DNA of 64,000 nucleotides from Epiperipatus broadwayi (Eukaryota; Onychophora; Udeonychophora; Euonychophora; Peripatidae). Numbering within the stretch: position 1 is the first letter of the stretch; each line of letters begins with the position of its first letter. The position numbers and the translations under genes were made by a program. The DNA lies in NCBI GenBank assembly GCA_028023455.1, contig JAQFVV010006506.1, positions 560,501 to 624,500 on the forward strand, in the 5' to 3' direction. Under the pieces are notes generated by a model. That model was given only the letters and a program-made list of their open reading frames with translations. It had not been told where the DNA came from and did no database searches. Shown here piece after piece: positions 35,764 through 49,241 of the stretch.

Positions 35764-38064
35764 TGTAATGAGCACAGACGTTCGTTACATTGTTTTTTTT
35801 TATATATATTATTAAACAAGTTAAAATAAAAAGTTCGCATTTAAAAACTTTCTTTAAAAATTAAAAATTGAAATTAAAATATCGTCTTAAACTCTTATAT
35901 ATTAAGTCGCACAGATAATGAAAAATTATTAAAATAAAATTTTTATTAAAGAAAAAGGTATGTTTAAAACTAAATTTTAAAAAAGATTTGGAGATAAAAT
36001 TATATCTTTAAATTTGTCTTGAAATATATTTTTGATTTGGAAAACAGGGTAATTAATTAGAAATGGAAATAATTGTTAATTAGTTAAATTAAAACCAGCC
36101 TTGAGCATTTAAATGTAATAACCTCAGTCAGATAGAAAAAAAAAACAATAGAAACTGATTAGCCAATGAAAGAAATCCATTTGGGAAATCGGACCTCAGC
36201 GAAAGGATCATCACATCGATGACGTAATGTTAATTCAATCCTTGACATTAATATAAAAAGGACAGGTTTTGGAAAGCTTGGTAGTTAGTGAATGAGGAGT
36301 GATTGATTATTGACGATGTAACTAGCTAGGTGTTAGTGCTGAGTGGGATTGAAGAAGACGACATATGCTTCAATCCCTTCAGTTCTGTTAAGAAAGGAAG
36401 AAAAATGAGCTATAGTTTCTTACATTGAGGACCAATTACACTAAAAAAATAAAATCTCGAAAGGATAAATAAATCGATCAACTGGATACAAATCTTTTGG
36501 ACGACGTGGGAATTCACGTGCAAATGGCAAGGAATATATAAAGATGAACTATTTCAATAACTGTAAGACTTTATAAATTTATGAACAGTAAATTAAAAAC
36601 TTTCCAGATTTAAATGATTTCAATATTATTCTATCTGACCAACTTATTTTATTAATAAGTTATTTGGTAGTTATATATTTTATTTAATGTATTTAATATT
36701 TGTATAAATCATTTCCATTTATTTCATTTATTTATTTAATTTTTGTTCTTTAAGTTTTATTATGATTTCTGTTTTCCGTTAAATAAATTATAAAAAAATG
36801 TTAAACTTAAGTCGGGCGTGAATGGCTGTATCGATTTGTAAAGTTATATTAAGGGAGGGTAATCTTGGGTTGTTCATTTCGTAGTTGAATTGGGTCAATG
36901 GATTGGATATATTTATGTAATTAGTAGGTGTAATATGAGATCCGCTAAGGGCAGGATTATAGATATATGCCACACACTCTCATGTTTGCCTATGGATGGG
37001 TTTATAAGTCGGCAGAATAGCGCAGCCCATTCCTATGGAGTTTTTAGTTTATTGATCTACTTGCTCACAGATGTCACATCCCTGTAGGTGAAGAGTCAAT
37101 GTCATTCTATTTTACATATTGTTAGATTACATTCCTGACAATCTTGTTGGTGTTGTCGTATTCCATGCTACATTGAATACATCGAATGTATCAGATGGAT
37201 TGGCGCCAGTTTGATTATGAAATGTGTTGCCTAGGGTTAAGTAGGGATAGAATATTTTATTTTCAAATGCAAATCTATGTAGTCTATTCAGGCTTGATCA
37301 CTAAATAAAACTGCATTAAATTTAAGTTGTTTATAGACGCTTGCATGGATTGTTTATCGGTTAACTATGTTTTGCGTTTCATATTTGATCAAAAATATAT
37401 AGACATTCGATAAATAATGATACCTTACGGTGAGTATCTAAAAATGTATTTATTCGGATGTCTTTTAAGTTATTGGTGACAATGCAAGTATCTTATGGTG
37501 AATACTAGAGGGTTTCTTATAATTCCCTATGCAATTGTCAGTAATCAATAATTTTGTATTTTGATCGTTTATGTTTACTTTGAAATGTTTTTGACCGTTG
37601 AAATCTATGTAACCGATCTATAGCAACATATTAAAACAGGCTTTATAAGCCCATCTGTGCGAACTTGATTAAAAATGTAAACTTATAATATAATAGTAAC
37701 TCAAATGTAAATTAAAGTAAAATCAAAGTTAAAAATAATGTTAAACGTTTAAATGTAAATCACTAAAATAATTTTAAACCTTATATATATATGCATAAAT
37801 AAATCTGTTTGTATGATAATTACTGGCAGTGGCTTACTTTATTTATTCTTTTAAAATATACTAGTAAGATGATATTATTTAATCTCTGCTATTCCACTGA
37901 GCTAGTGACAATGGGCTAACGATCTAAATATGTAAATAAAGTGGAATCCTAACAGCGCGTATCTGCCTACTCTATAAATTTTTCTAGGCTCAAATGCCTA
38001 GATGGCGCCCTTTGGTAGTGCGGTGCGGTGCGATGCGATCTCCAACTTAGTTTGGATCGTTATA
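35764..38064 (+). mobile_element. LTR-like unit, copy 1 (2.3 kb)
   Basis: Starts TGTAATGAGCACAGACG and ends with a decayed GTTACA (GTTATA), inside a (TA)n tract. It is a head-to-tail neighbour of copy 2, separated only by ATATAT. Internally about 450 bp of promoter-like sequence: GATGACGTAAT (CRE-like, near 36219) and ATATAAAAAGG (TATA-like, near 36250). No long ORF. Copies 2 and 3 match it along their length. TG...CA-type ends, a core promoter and lack of coding capacity fit a long solo LTR or a non-autonomous element; no internal retroviral-type genes are adjacent. Confidence 0.65.
36210..36262 (+). promoter_or_regulatory. Candidate Pol II core promoter in the LTR-like unit
   Basis: CATCGATGACGTAATG (CRE/ATF-like) is followed about 30 bp later by ATATAAAAAGGAC (TATA box-like). 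The equivalent positions in copy 2 read CATCGATGACATAATG and CGTATAAAAGG (about 38508-38556), and in the inverted copy 3 the TATA-like TATAAAAAGG is also recognisable near 43768. Retention in three diverged copies supports a functional element. Confidence 0.5.
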
Positions 38065-38070
38065 ATATAT

Positions 38071-38952
38071 TGTAACGAGCACAGACTTTCGTTACATTGT
38101 TTTTTTTTATTTATTAAACATGAAAGTAAATTAAAAAGTTCGCATTTAAAAATTTTCTTTAAGAATTAAAAATTGAAATTAAATATCATCTTAAACTCGT
38201 ATATATTAAATCGCACAGATAATGAAAAATTATTAAAATAAAACTTTATTAAAGAAAAAGTATTTTAAAACTAAATTTTAAAAAGATTTGGAGATAAAAT
38301 TATATCTTTAAATTTATCTTTAAATATATCTTTGATTTGGAAAACATGTTAATTAATCAGAAATGGAAATGATAAATTTAATTAGTCAAATGTAAACCAG
38401 CCTTGGGCATTTAAATGTAAAAACATCAGTCAGATAGGAAAACAATAGAAACAAATAGCCAATGAAAGAAATCCATTGGGAAATCGGACCTCAGCGAAAG
38501 GATCATCACATCGATGACATAATGCCAAGTCAATCCTTCGAATACGTATAAAAGGAAAATTTGGAAATTATTAATCAGTGATTGGTAATTGATTATTACG
38601 ATGTGACTATATGTATTAGTACGGAGTTGGAGGTGAAGGAGTTGACAGATGCACTGTCAATTCTTTCAGCTGTTAAAGAAAAGAGAAATGAACTATCGTT
38701 TCCTACATTGAGGACCAATTAAACTAAAAAACCTCCGAATGAATAAATAAAACAACGGCTAAATGGATACCAATCTTTTGAGGACGGCGTGGGAATTCAC
38801 GTTCATGGCAAGTAACAGATAAAGATGAACTGTTGTAAACCGTAAGAACTTTATAAATAATGAACATTAAATTAAACCTTCCAGATTTAAATGATTGCAA
38901 TATTATCCTATCTGACCAACTTAATTTATTAATAATGTTATTTGATGTATTT

Positions 38953-39007
<55 letters not shown>

Positions 39008-40327
39008 AAATCATTTCCATTTATTTATTTATTTTTTGTTCTTTGAGTTTTATCATGATATTTGTTTTTCGTTAAATTAATTATATAAAAGTTAAACTTA
39101 AGTCGGGCATGAATGGCTGTATAGATTTGTAAAGTTATATTAGGGGAGGGTAATCTTAGGTTATTTGTTTCGTTGTTAAATTGGGTCAATGGATTGGATA
39201 TATTGATGTAGTTAGTAGATGTAGTCGGAGATTCGCTACTGGCAGAATCGCTTCATACGCCGCACTCTCCCGTTTTGCCTATGGAAGGAATTATAAGACG
39301 CAGAGCGCAGTTCCTTTCTATGGAGTTTTTTTTTTATTGTTCTTCTCATTAGATAGAAGTAATATTCTTATCTGATGAGAGTCAATATCTTCTCTTAATC
39401 TTTTTGGTGCTGCCGTATTCCGTATTACATTGAATACATCGATATATCAGATGAATTGATGCCAGTTTGACTATGAATTTTAGCCTAAGGTTAAATAGGG
39501 ATAGAATGTTTATTTTCAAATGCAAATCTATGTAGTCTATTCATAATCGACACTAAATAAAATTGCATTAAATTTAAGTTGTTTATAGACGCTTGCATGG
39601 ATTGTTTATTGGTTAACTATGTTTTGCGTTTCCATATTTGATCAAAATATATAGACATTCGATAAATAATGATACCTTACGGTGAGTATCTAAAATGTAT
39701 TTATTCGGATGTCTTTTAAGTCATTGGTGACAATGCAAGTATCTTATGGTGAATACTACTGGGTTACTTATAAATTTCCCTCTGCAATTGCCAGTATCAA
39801 TGATTTTATATTTTGATCGTTTATGTTTACTTTGAAATGTTTTTAACCGTGTAATCTATGTAACCGATCTATAGCAACATATTAAAACAAGCTTTTATAA
39901 TCCCATCTGTGCGAACTTAATTAAAATGTAAACTTATAATATAATAGAAATTAAAATGTAAATTAAAATCTAAGGTAAAGTTAAAAATAATGTTAAATGT
40001 TAAAATGTAAAACTAATACTAAAATAATTTTAAATCTTATATATATGTGCATAAATAAATGTTTGTGTGTTAATTACTGGCAGTGGCTTATTTTATTTAT
40101 TTTTTTAATATTGAAATATAATTAGATAAGATATTATATTATTTAATCTCTGCTATTCCACTGAGCTAGTGACATGGGCTAATGACCGGAATCAAAATTT
40201 AAAAAAAAAAAAATTTTTTTTTTTTGACTTACGTATCTGCCTACTTTATAAATTTTTCTAGGTTCAAATGCCTAGATGGCGCCCTGTAGTGCAGATTATG
40301 CTAAGTGCTATTCTCCGGATTGTTACA
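38071..40327 (+). mobile_element. LTR-like unit, copy 2 (2.26 kb)
   Basis: Begins TGTAACGAGCACAGAC and ends GTTACA, a perfect 6-bp terminal inverted repeat, flanked by (TA)n on both sides. Collinear with copy 1, for example GATCAAAA-TATATAGACATTCG, GATACCTTACGGTGAGTATC and CACTGAGCTAGTGAC. It contains a private (TA)n expansion at about 38957-39003. No meaningful ORF; listed small frames are accidental. Confidence 0.7.
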
Positions 40328-40390
40328 ATATATATATATAATGTCCATTAATTAAAACAAAATTTTAATTATAATAAAAATAATCAATTG

Positions 40391-40436
40391 AACGGTAATA
40401 AACTATTATAAACAATCCTTAAATCTGCAGAAGTAC
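40391..40436. repeat. Left copy of an inverted repeat flanking the PLE relic
   Basis: CAATTGAACGGTAATAAACT and onward to CTTAAATCTGCAG is repeated, inverted, at 42293-42340 with about three differences. The PLE reading frame lies between the two copies, and beyond each copy is an LTR-like unit, also inverted relative to each other. Confidence 0.75.
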
Positions 40437-40539
40437 TTTCAGTTAATTTCCTAAACCTGCCTCAACTGCCATTAAATTAAAAAAAAAGTAAACATCATCA
40501 GTTCAAATCCGACGAATCTCGTATCTTAATGTTAGTAGC

Positions 40540-41225
40540 TTATCTATTTATTAAATGCATTTTATTCCTATTTATAAGAATTGCCTCCTTAATTTTTCTT
40601 TTATTATGGTATCTCTTTTCAAGAAGAATTTTCACATTTTCAAAATCAAATTTATATTTGCATGTTTTTTCATGCTCCTTCAATCTTTTCTCAATACTGC
40701 ACCTACATTCACCTATATATGATAGCATACAGTCACAAAAAAATTGATATATGACATTACTTTTCTGCTTAACAGGTATGACATCCTTAGAATTATTAAC
40801 TAATTTATTAATATTGTTTGGAACATAGAATGAAACATTAATCACATTCTTATATATATATCCTTAAAAAATTTCACTTGTGGATTTGAAATAAATGGAA
40901 TAGATATCCATTGTTTACTATTAATCTTCATTTCCTTTAAACCATTATAACTCTTTATAAATTGATATAAAGTATTGATTATTTGTTCCATTTTATAACC
41001 AACATCAAGCCATTCCTTAGCAAATATCTCAATATTATTTCAGTTTATCACTTTGCTAACGATATAATTTTTCATTATTTAACAAATAAGATTCGAAACT
41101 TGCCATCTTATGCATAATTGGTACTTTTGATTTACAATTTATATATACCATTTTTTGCAATGGCTTCATTATTAATTTATAATTTAATATACACCTGGGT
41201 CTTGTTTTACACGAGATAGGTTCCT
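40540..41225 (-). pseudogene. Penelope-like element: GIY-YIG endonuclease and connector
   Basis: The minus strand frame 40845-40540 gives VIYQFFCDC-YIGECRCSIEKRLKEH, the N-terminal GIY-YIG nuclease pattern seen in PLEs (Y-x-C-x-C, YIGE, R, EH), followed by VKILLEKRYHNKRKIKEAI. Upstream on the same strand (41225-40860) are MVYINCKSKVPIMHKMASF and IEIFAKEWLDVGYKMEQII, matching the usual RT-to-endonuclease connector. Frameshifts and a stop separate the pieces. The same nuclease family appears at 50.1-50.7 kb. Confidence 0.75.
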
Positions 41226-42107
41226 CAGAAAACACGCACAAACAAAATTGCGCAAAAGTAGATGTAACTTACCTTGAAAAAGGGGATATACAGACTGAGA
41301 TTTTTCAAAAATCATGTAAAAGCAAAGCACTAACGTAAAATTACTTTAAAATTTGTGCAAAAAAAAGGAAATAAGATATGACTAATAAAAAATTTCAAAT
41401 TTGAAAAAATTGATACAAGACAAACTTTTTTTAAATATAATATTTTAATTTTATTCAAAACAATATATTTTTATGCATAATTTACAGTAATTTACATTTT
41501 TTATACACGTTTTAATTATTATCGTGATTTGTCGATAAACAGGTTCGTTTGCAAACTCGTAAAAAAATCAGATTCTTCACATGAGAAAATACAACTAGCG
41601 CCAATGTCACTCTCATGTTGTTAATGGTTTTCTGGTGACAATGTAATTAGTAATTAATCTAACAACTAAAAATTAAATTCTTATTTTGTCTTTAATTTTT
41701 TAATTTTCAATTTTAATTGTGCTCACTGCTATTACTGATTAAAAATAAACTTGCGGACACTAAATGATTAATAATTGATTATGTTCTTTTTTAAAAAGTA
41801 AAAACAGAATGTGATTTAAAATGCAAAATTAACACACACAATGTTTGAACAAATTTACATTATAATCTTGTAAAATTTAATGTGTGTATAGATAAAATGT
41901 GGAAATCATGATTTTAATTTCATTATTGCATAAAATCTTACTATTATAAAGCACTGAAAATATTGAAATTACTAAGATGAAAGTCGAATTCCAATAATGT
42001 GCTATTACTTTCAATATACGTGAAATTTATTATTTACAGTAATAGCGCATTATCGGAGTTCAACTTCCAGTAAAACATGGAATCGCGTACCTTCAAAATC
42101 GTGTTAA
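41226..42107. other. Insertion between the PLE pieces, with an imperfect hairpin
   Basis: The PLE RT frame stops at about 42110 and the connector resumes near 41225, so this 0.88-kb block looks inserted or scrambled. It contains an imperfect hairpin at about 41975-42070 (GAATTCCAATAATGTGCTAT against ATAGCGCATTATCGGAGTTC). Confidence 0.45.
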
Positions 42108-42297
42108 ATAAGTCCACGTAAAAAGAGACTCAGGTGTACTGTTACCTCTTGTAATAATTAAATCCAAATATTTAATATTTTTGTCCTGTTCCTTTTCAAT
42201 AGTCCATTTCAAGCCATTCAATTTATTTAATTCATCTACAAGCAAATTTATAGTATTAGTATTTCCATGAGCAAAAACATTATCCTCATATCTTCTG
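42108..42297 (-). pseudogene. Penelope-like element: reverse transcriptase fragment
   Basis: The minus strand is open from 42297 to 42113 and reads RRYEDNVFAHG, LNKLNGLKWTIEKEQD, IKYLDLIITR. That corresponds to the PLE RT region around catalytic motif C (normally RYVDD-F) followed by KFT-E-E and FLDV motifs. The active site is YEDN, so the second catalytic aspartate is replaced by asparagine and the fragment is dead. Confidence 0.75.
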
Positions 42298-42374
42298 CAG
42301 ATTTAAGGATAGTTTATAATAGTTTATTACCATTCAATTGGTGTGTAAATAGTTATGGGCTCACCATATCTGCC

Positions 42375-44140
42375 ATACAAGGGCACCACCAGGCCATTCT
42401 AATCTGGAAAATTTATATAGTAGGCCGGTACTTACTGTTAAGATCCAACTTTACCTTACATTGACCATTATGCCCCAGTCACTAGCTCACGGAGCAGCAG
42501 AGATAATATATACTTTATTTTAAAGAAAGAAAGATAATAAAAAATTAGAATAAGCCACTGCCAGATTAACAATACACAGAAACATTTATTTTGCACATAT
42601 ATCAAATTTAGAATTATTTTAATATAACTTTTACTTTCGAATTTAATTTACATTTTTAACTTTTTATTTTAGAAGTTCACATGGATGAATTTATTAATAT
42701 TTTATTAAAGTGTCGAGTATGGATAGAATATATAGACTGCACTCAAAAAATAAAATATTCCATATCCCTTATTTAACCCTAAGCCAAAAGTTCGCAATCA
42801 AACTAACAGCTACCTGATATATTGATGTATTTAATGCAGCATGAATATGACAGGACAATACTGCACTGTCAAAAATATACATCTGAACAGCATGGTTATC
42901 AAAAAGAAATGTCTCTCATCCAGTACAGGAATACTTTGTCTGTCTGTCTGTCAAAAAGAACAATAAAAAATAAAACTCCATAGGAAGGGATTGTGGTCCT
43001 TTTTCTAATTTACTACCCCCATTCCATAGGCTAAAGGGGTGATACAAGAAGCAGGGAATACCATCTGCTTCTGATGTTGCAGTAAGAAACAGGTCTTATT
43101 TTGCCCAAGTGTTGTGTATAATGTGATCCTGCATGTAGTGAATCTTCATGCTACATTTACTAAGTATACTGATACATCCATTCCTTTAACCCGATTTAAC
43201 TGCCTAAGATCAACCCTCCCTTTAATTAAACTAACATAACTTTATGATCTATGCAGCCATAACATAACAGAAAAAAATCATAATAAACACTTAAAAGAAC
43301 TAAAAAAATTAATTAATGGAAATGCTTTTTAAACAAATACATTCAATAAAAATAATTATTCGTGATTTAATTTGGTCAGATAGGAATTCATATTTAGATA
43401 CTGGAATAGTTTTATAGTTAAAGTTCATTAGAGTTCATAAAGTTCTTACTGTTTTAAAAAGAAAAAGTCAATACTTTCTAGTTCCTTGCAATTTGGGTCC
43501 AGCATTAATTCCCACAACATCCTGGAGGAGACAAATATGCTGTTACTGTTCTATTTCTATTTATTCAGAGGTGCTTTACTGTAGCTGGTATGGTTGTTTG
43601 CAGGGCCCCGGTGTCAACAATATAGGAAAATGAAACTTCCATTTTTTCTTTCTTTTGGGAAAACTAAAGGGATTGAAAGTGCATCTTTTCAATCCCTTCT
43701 CCTTTAACTCTCCTGGCACTAACACATACAACACACCTCCCTTTAATTAACTATTTTCAACCTTTTCCTTTTTATATTAAAATTGAGGATTAACTCAACA
43801 TAACATCATGATGATGATTATTCTTTCAATGAGGTCTGTTTCCTGAGGGATTTTTTTATTGGCTATTTTGTTCTTGTTTTTCTTTCCTATCTGACCTTTA
43901 ATTATAAAGTTTGAAATGCCCAAAGGCTAGTTTACTTTGACTAATTAAAAACAATCATTTCCAATTTACACAATAGCAGTAATTAAATTTTTTACATTCT
44001 TGAATATATACTTTTATCTTTAATATCTTCAAATTTTTTTATTAAAAGTTAGTTTTAAAACTTTTTCTTTTTTTAATAAAGTTTTTCTTTAATAATTTTT
44101 CACCTGTGTGATATTATATATATACAAGTTTAGATGGTGT
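42375..44140 (-). mobile_element. LTR-like unit, copy 3, inverted and truncated
   Basis: The reverse complement matches copies 1 and 2: ACTGAGCTAGTGAC-like text at about 42475, GGGTTAA-TAGGGATA at about 42765, CATTGAATACATC-like text at about 42830, and the AAAAATTATTAAAG-AAAA-CTTTATTAA 5' region at about 44060-44105. It lacks the first roughly 150 bp (lost in the (TA)n at 44146-44172) and carries several deletions. Confidence 0.65.
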
Positions 44141-44141
44141 A

Positions 44142-44173
<32 letters not shown>

Positions 44174-44176
<3 letters not shown>

Positions 44177-46212
44177 AAATATCAATAGGTCGATATTTAT
44201 ATTTTAAAAATTTGTTATTTGTTATTAAAAAAAAAAAAAATCTCTTTAAGTTGAAGTTTACATATGAAATATTTAAATTTTTCTTTTATGTTTATTAAAT
44301 ATAGTTATTATTTGAAGTTATTATTTTATTTATATATATTGATAGTACATCGTTATAAACATTTAATTATTAAAATAAATAAGGACATATAAATTATTAA
44401 TTATAAAAAAGATTATTTTATTTATAATGATTACTAAATGTAATAAATAATTATTTATGTATATTTTAAAAGATGTCAAATTTTCGATTTGATACTTTTT
44501 ATATGTATACTTGATATTTTATTTTTATTTTGATGTTAATTGTTGTAAAAGAGAACATATATATATAACATGAGTTTTAAAATAGCATCTGCTGGCATGG
44601 AACCACGCGACAATAATAAGGAAGCCATTATTAGGATTATTGCTTATTAAAAAATGGGATATAGAACAAACAACTGAAGGATAGAATTTTATTACATTTT
44701 ATTTCTTTAAAGTTTACCATTTTTTTTAAAATACTGAAGTAACGTATATATTTTGTAATAAACATATAAATTATGACGGGGTAATAAGGATATATCGCAG
44801 CTAGGGCTGCATCATCATCATCGCTTTCATATATTCTAAAGCAATTTTTCAATGGAACAACTAAAAATTTCAACGTATAAATTTCATCGCGTCTGGAGTT
44901 AAAAGCTGGTATAGCTATCTTAAATGTATTATCGTCAATTTAATTCTAATCTGGAAGTAATTGTAATTGATGTACTGGATTTAACATTTTAATAAAATAT
45001 GCATATATTCAAGAATTAATAATCTTCTTTAATGAAATCGTTTCGTCGTCTTTTAATAGAATGCATTCTAAAAATAAAAAAATATACAGATGAAAAAACT
45101 CATGGACTAAATTAATTCTTAAAAGGACAATTAACTAAGTGAACTTTTAAAAAGGTATTTAATAATTTTATATATATATGAGTGATGTGTGGATATATAT
45201 TTTTGAGATTGATATATTTTTTTTTTGTTTATTTTTATTTTTCATTGTAAAATGTAACGTTTGTGAATGATCAATTTAAGCGTCTTGTTTTATTATAACA
45301 TTAAACGTATAACAGATGATGTTTAAGATAAATATTTAAATAATTTTAAAATCTGAAAATATAATTTATAAGTTGAGGTACTATATATTAATTATTATCT
45401 TTATATTATAACTATTAGGCAGAAATATGTCTTTATATATTTATTGTTTATATTAATATTGAAACATTAATATTATTTAAAGTCAAACGATAACATAAAA
45501 TAAAGATGTGCTATTTATTTTTATAAATAATGCCTTTGTAATTATTTAAAGATCGATACTATATTATTCTTATTTTCTTAATGCCAAAGTTATTAGTAAA
45601 TTAATTGAATTTACGACTTAATAAAAGATAATTTCTTATTTCATTTATTACTTGGTTTGTAGGTCACTTACATATATTTTTATTCATACACATATTTAGA
45701 GGTACATAAATTTATATAGTAGATGTGTATATTTGAATTTAATAAAAGTCCCTTTATTTTTGATATATATATTTGATTAGTTAGTCACATCAACCTAAAA
45801 GATAAATTATAATGAAAGATCTCATTGATTAGTATGATTTTAGATTTGTTTTATATAAAGCTAGCTGGGAGGGCAATTTAAACAATTTATTAAAATATAA
45901 TTGGAACAAGTTTGTTTTTCTTCATTCTTTAATATAAATGGAATACCTCATATACGTTCCATTATATTTAACTTGCTTAATTATGAGCTACCATATAGTT
46001 TCCATTACATTATTTATATAACCGGGATAATTTTGTCTTTCTTCAATTTAAATGGAATGTAGCAAGTACGATCCATTATATTTAACTTGCCCAAACATGG
46101 GCTACCTTAAGTTCCATTACATTTGGAGCATCCAAGTGAGGCTCTGAATTATAGGTTCCATTACATTTGGCTAGTCCAATCGTGGGGCTGCTACATATAC
46201 GTTTCCATTACA
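44174..46212. mobile_element. Candidate (TA)n-embedded element, TGTAA...TTACA ends
   Basis: Starts TGTAAATATC directly after a (TA)n tract (44146-44172) and ends CCATTACA directly before another (46212-46232). The arrangement equals that of LTR-like unit copy 2. The interior is AT-rich with no coding sequence. The 45.93-46.21 kb part contains five spaced copies of a TTCCATTA(C/T)A-type motif. Element status is inferred from the ends and target only. Confidence 0.35.
45935..46210 (-). repeat. Diverged direct repeats with TGTAATGGAAC
   Basis: On the minus strand, TGTAATGGAA(A/C) or a near match recurs about every 45-90 bp, with GTAGC and CAAGTTAAATATAATGGA phrases between. It looks like subterminal repeats of the element above. 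Confidence 0.5.
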
Positions 46213-46232
46213 ATATATATATATATATATAT

Positions 46233-49136
46233 AGTGCCATTACAATTTAGTCACTAGCTAAATTTATAGTAATGTGCATGTAGGAAAATGTAAAACCAAA
46301 ATCATCATCACATTTTTATCTAAAAAGGAAGCTGTAGGGCATCCAAGTTTAAACCCTACAAAATCCAGTTTTAAAAGCTTTAGACAAAAAGAAAGTGGAG
46401 CCACAGTTATATACTTTAATTGTTTGTGTGTTGATAGAAAGGTAATACACACATTTAAACTATTCAATATTTAATTTTTCATTAAAAAGCAAAGTTACAC
46501 AAATATAAGCAATGTATGTGTAAGCTATTTAATTGTTTTATATTTCAAATATTAAACATTTTAACTTTCTTTAAAACTAACCTATACTTGATCAATTTTA
46601 ATATATTATTCTATACTTCTATTTTCGCTTTTCTATAATTGTAATTGGGATTTAAAAGTTACAGATTTAATTTTAAATATTCAGGTTATAATTACTAAGC
46701 TGGCAATTAGATTATTGTAATGACAGTTTATGAATGATTTGAAATGATAAAGTATTTGTGTACATTACATACAGAAATTTACATTTATTATATATTGAAA
46801 GGAAGAAGAGTTAAATCTGTCAAATTATATTTTTGCAATTTTATGTTAAAAGAAAAAAATCTGTTGAAACAGATATCTATTTTTCTAGCAATTTTGTTTT
46901 TGTAAATGATTGTTTGTCATTTTGGGAGCTTAAGCTTGGTGGGAACTCTAATTTTGAAATTGTCTCATCTTAAGATTAAAGGAAAGACACTCCAATTTTA
47001 GACATTACAGATATACATGAAAAAGGATTAAGTCTATTTTTTTTAAGACAAAAGTGTCTGAAAACCAGGTGTGTGATTTTTTGAGTTGGTCAAAAATAGC
47101 AATTCACACTAGCACTCTAATTGGGTGAGTTGACTCAAAAATCAGATATAAAAGCAGTCTGGAAAATCAGTTGAGCGATTAGATTAGATTATTGTTATTA
47201 TAATATATTGTGAGAGAGACTTTTTAAAATTATTGAAACTAAAGCAGACAAACATTTTTAGTTCTGCTATATAGTTTTTTTTTTAAATCATTTTTTATGA
47301 AGTTTTGAATGTTGAAAATATAAGAAATGACGGGGTAGGAAAATTATATATGTGTCCCATCAAGACCTGACCATCATGGAGCCACAGATCATATAGGAAA
47401 GAAAAGATGTCTTGTCTGAAAAATAATATTCTACACCTTTCAACTGACCAGAGAAATAAGATGTTTTTAAATAGAAAGAAGAAAACATTCACATGCATTC
47501 AAAAGAGATTAATTATTCTACTGATAAATATTAATCATCAAGTCCAATTAAATATTCCAGTAACTGAGTTTGAACCCCAGAAAAATTACAATATGAAAAC
47601 AACTGCTGTATTTCATCCACGATGAGAATCATGCTGAACGGAAAAATTTAAAGTCATTATAAGAATTTCTAAATTGTCCACTAAAGCAAATAAGCATATT
47701 TGAATCATCATCATCAAATAGTTATACACCTCAAGAAAGGGATTGTTCCAAAGTAAAACGGAAATGGTAGCTGCAGAAATATAGACATTATACAAGATAA
47801 GTTTGAGCCCTTGGAAATTCGCCTCAAACAAAGGATCAGTAATATGACTTTTTATATCTATTTTCTTTATGATATCAGAGTCTTAATAAAATTTTAGCAA
47901 TAAAGTGGTATATTTTATTTAAAGAACTTTTAAAGACAATTCAGATCGATTAAAACCAAGAATTTCTTACAAATAATAACTTTGAGTTTCATAAATGATC
48001 TTGAATGTATCAAAATTATTTGTTTATTAATTTACAGTTATGAAATATTAATGTGTAAAATAATTTTTTGTATTATTATTTTGGTTTTAAATAATATGTT
48101 GTTATTATGGGATAAAACACGCACATACATAATATTTTTATATGTGTATAATTGCGAGTGAATGTGAAGTAATAAGTAGTATTAAAATATTAGATTGTTT
48201 TGTTTCAAGTTAAAGTATAGCATTTCAAAGGTAGAAGAGAGGGGGAGAAAATAATTTAAAACTTGTTTTTAAAACTTGCTCTTTTCAATTTTACTAACAT
48301 TTATTTTATTCATTCTGCTTACACATTTGATCATAAGATATGTGTGCCAATAAGTGAATTTTTTTTTTGTGAAATACTTTTCTTGTGAATGGAACATTTT
48401 CACCAATTGGTTACCCAATTTAATACCATATACATTTGATGGGAAAGGGGGAAGAACTTGAAATTAATCTGAAGATTGCAATATGGTCAATTATTATTGT
48501 TATTATTATTCATATCAATTTTCATGTTTATCTATAAATTTTTATGTATATGTTAGAAATGCATTAATAAATATTAGTTTATTATTATTAAACAAGGCGT
48601 ATATATTTCCTTAAGTGTAGTCTTTATTAAGTGTGATCATTTATCATCAATGGTTGAATATTAGTTGTTTAAGATATGATTAAATATGCTAAGATTAACA
48701 ATAATTATTAATTTCTGAATTTAAATTTTATGTTTAGGCTTAGTCCTAAAGCTAAGGTTGAAACCATTGTCATTATCCTTATCATTATCATCATTGTCAT
48801 CATCATGTTTTAATTAATGAGCTGTTTAAATGTTCAAAGGCCATAAATAAATATTGATTTCATAGTATTTAGTGATTTCTTAGTATTATTATAACCACCA
48901 TCCCATCATCTATTTCATGCAAGGATGAGTGAATTGCAATCCTAAATTAATAGTAATCTGACCTAGTAAAACTTATAAATATGTTGAAACACATTTGTTA
49001 TGCTAAGATCTGAGAAATGATTTGTGTCTAATGAATTCCACTTTAGTTTAAAGATGTTTTATATTTACTTACATATTAGTGCATACAGTGGTATGGCTCT
49101 AAAAAGCAAAATCCTCCATTTTTATTAGGAATAAAG
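46233..49136. other. Unassigned AT-rich region
   Basis: No gene supported. Small overlapping open frames on both strands at 46.26-46.47 and 47.3-47.8 kb lack motifs. GATATAAAAGCAG near 47145 resembles a TATA box, but there is no transcript evidence. Short (ATC)n text lies near 48775-48805. Confidence 0.35.
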
Positions 49137-49241
49137 TACCAAAAGGGATTCAAACCCGGTACATGTGAAAGGTTATTAGATATAACTATGTCTAGATTCA
49201 GATAATCTAGTGGCGTCCTGCTAGACCATATTCACTTGGTA
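49137..49241 (-). repeat. Possible tRNA-like SINE head
   Basis: On the minus strand TACCAA at one end pairs with TTGGTA at the other, with A-box-like TGGTCTAGCAGG and B-box-like GGGTTTGAATCCC in the right order, and a CTAGAT/ATCTAG stem between them. At 105 bp and with a non-canonical anticodon loop it is not a tRNA gene. Only one copy was seen. Confidence 0.35.

Noticed and set aside
47140-47160. Promoter (GATATAAAAGCAG)
   Set aside because: TATA-like text is expected by chance in such AT-rich DNA and nothing downstream supports a gene.
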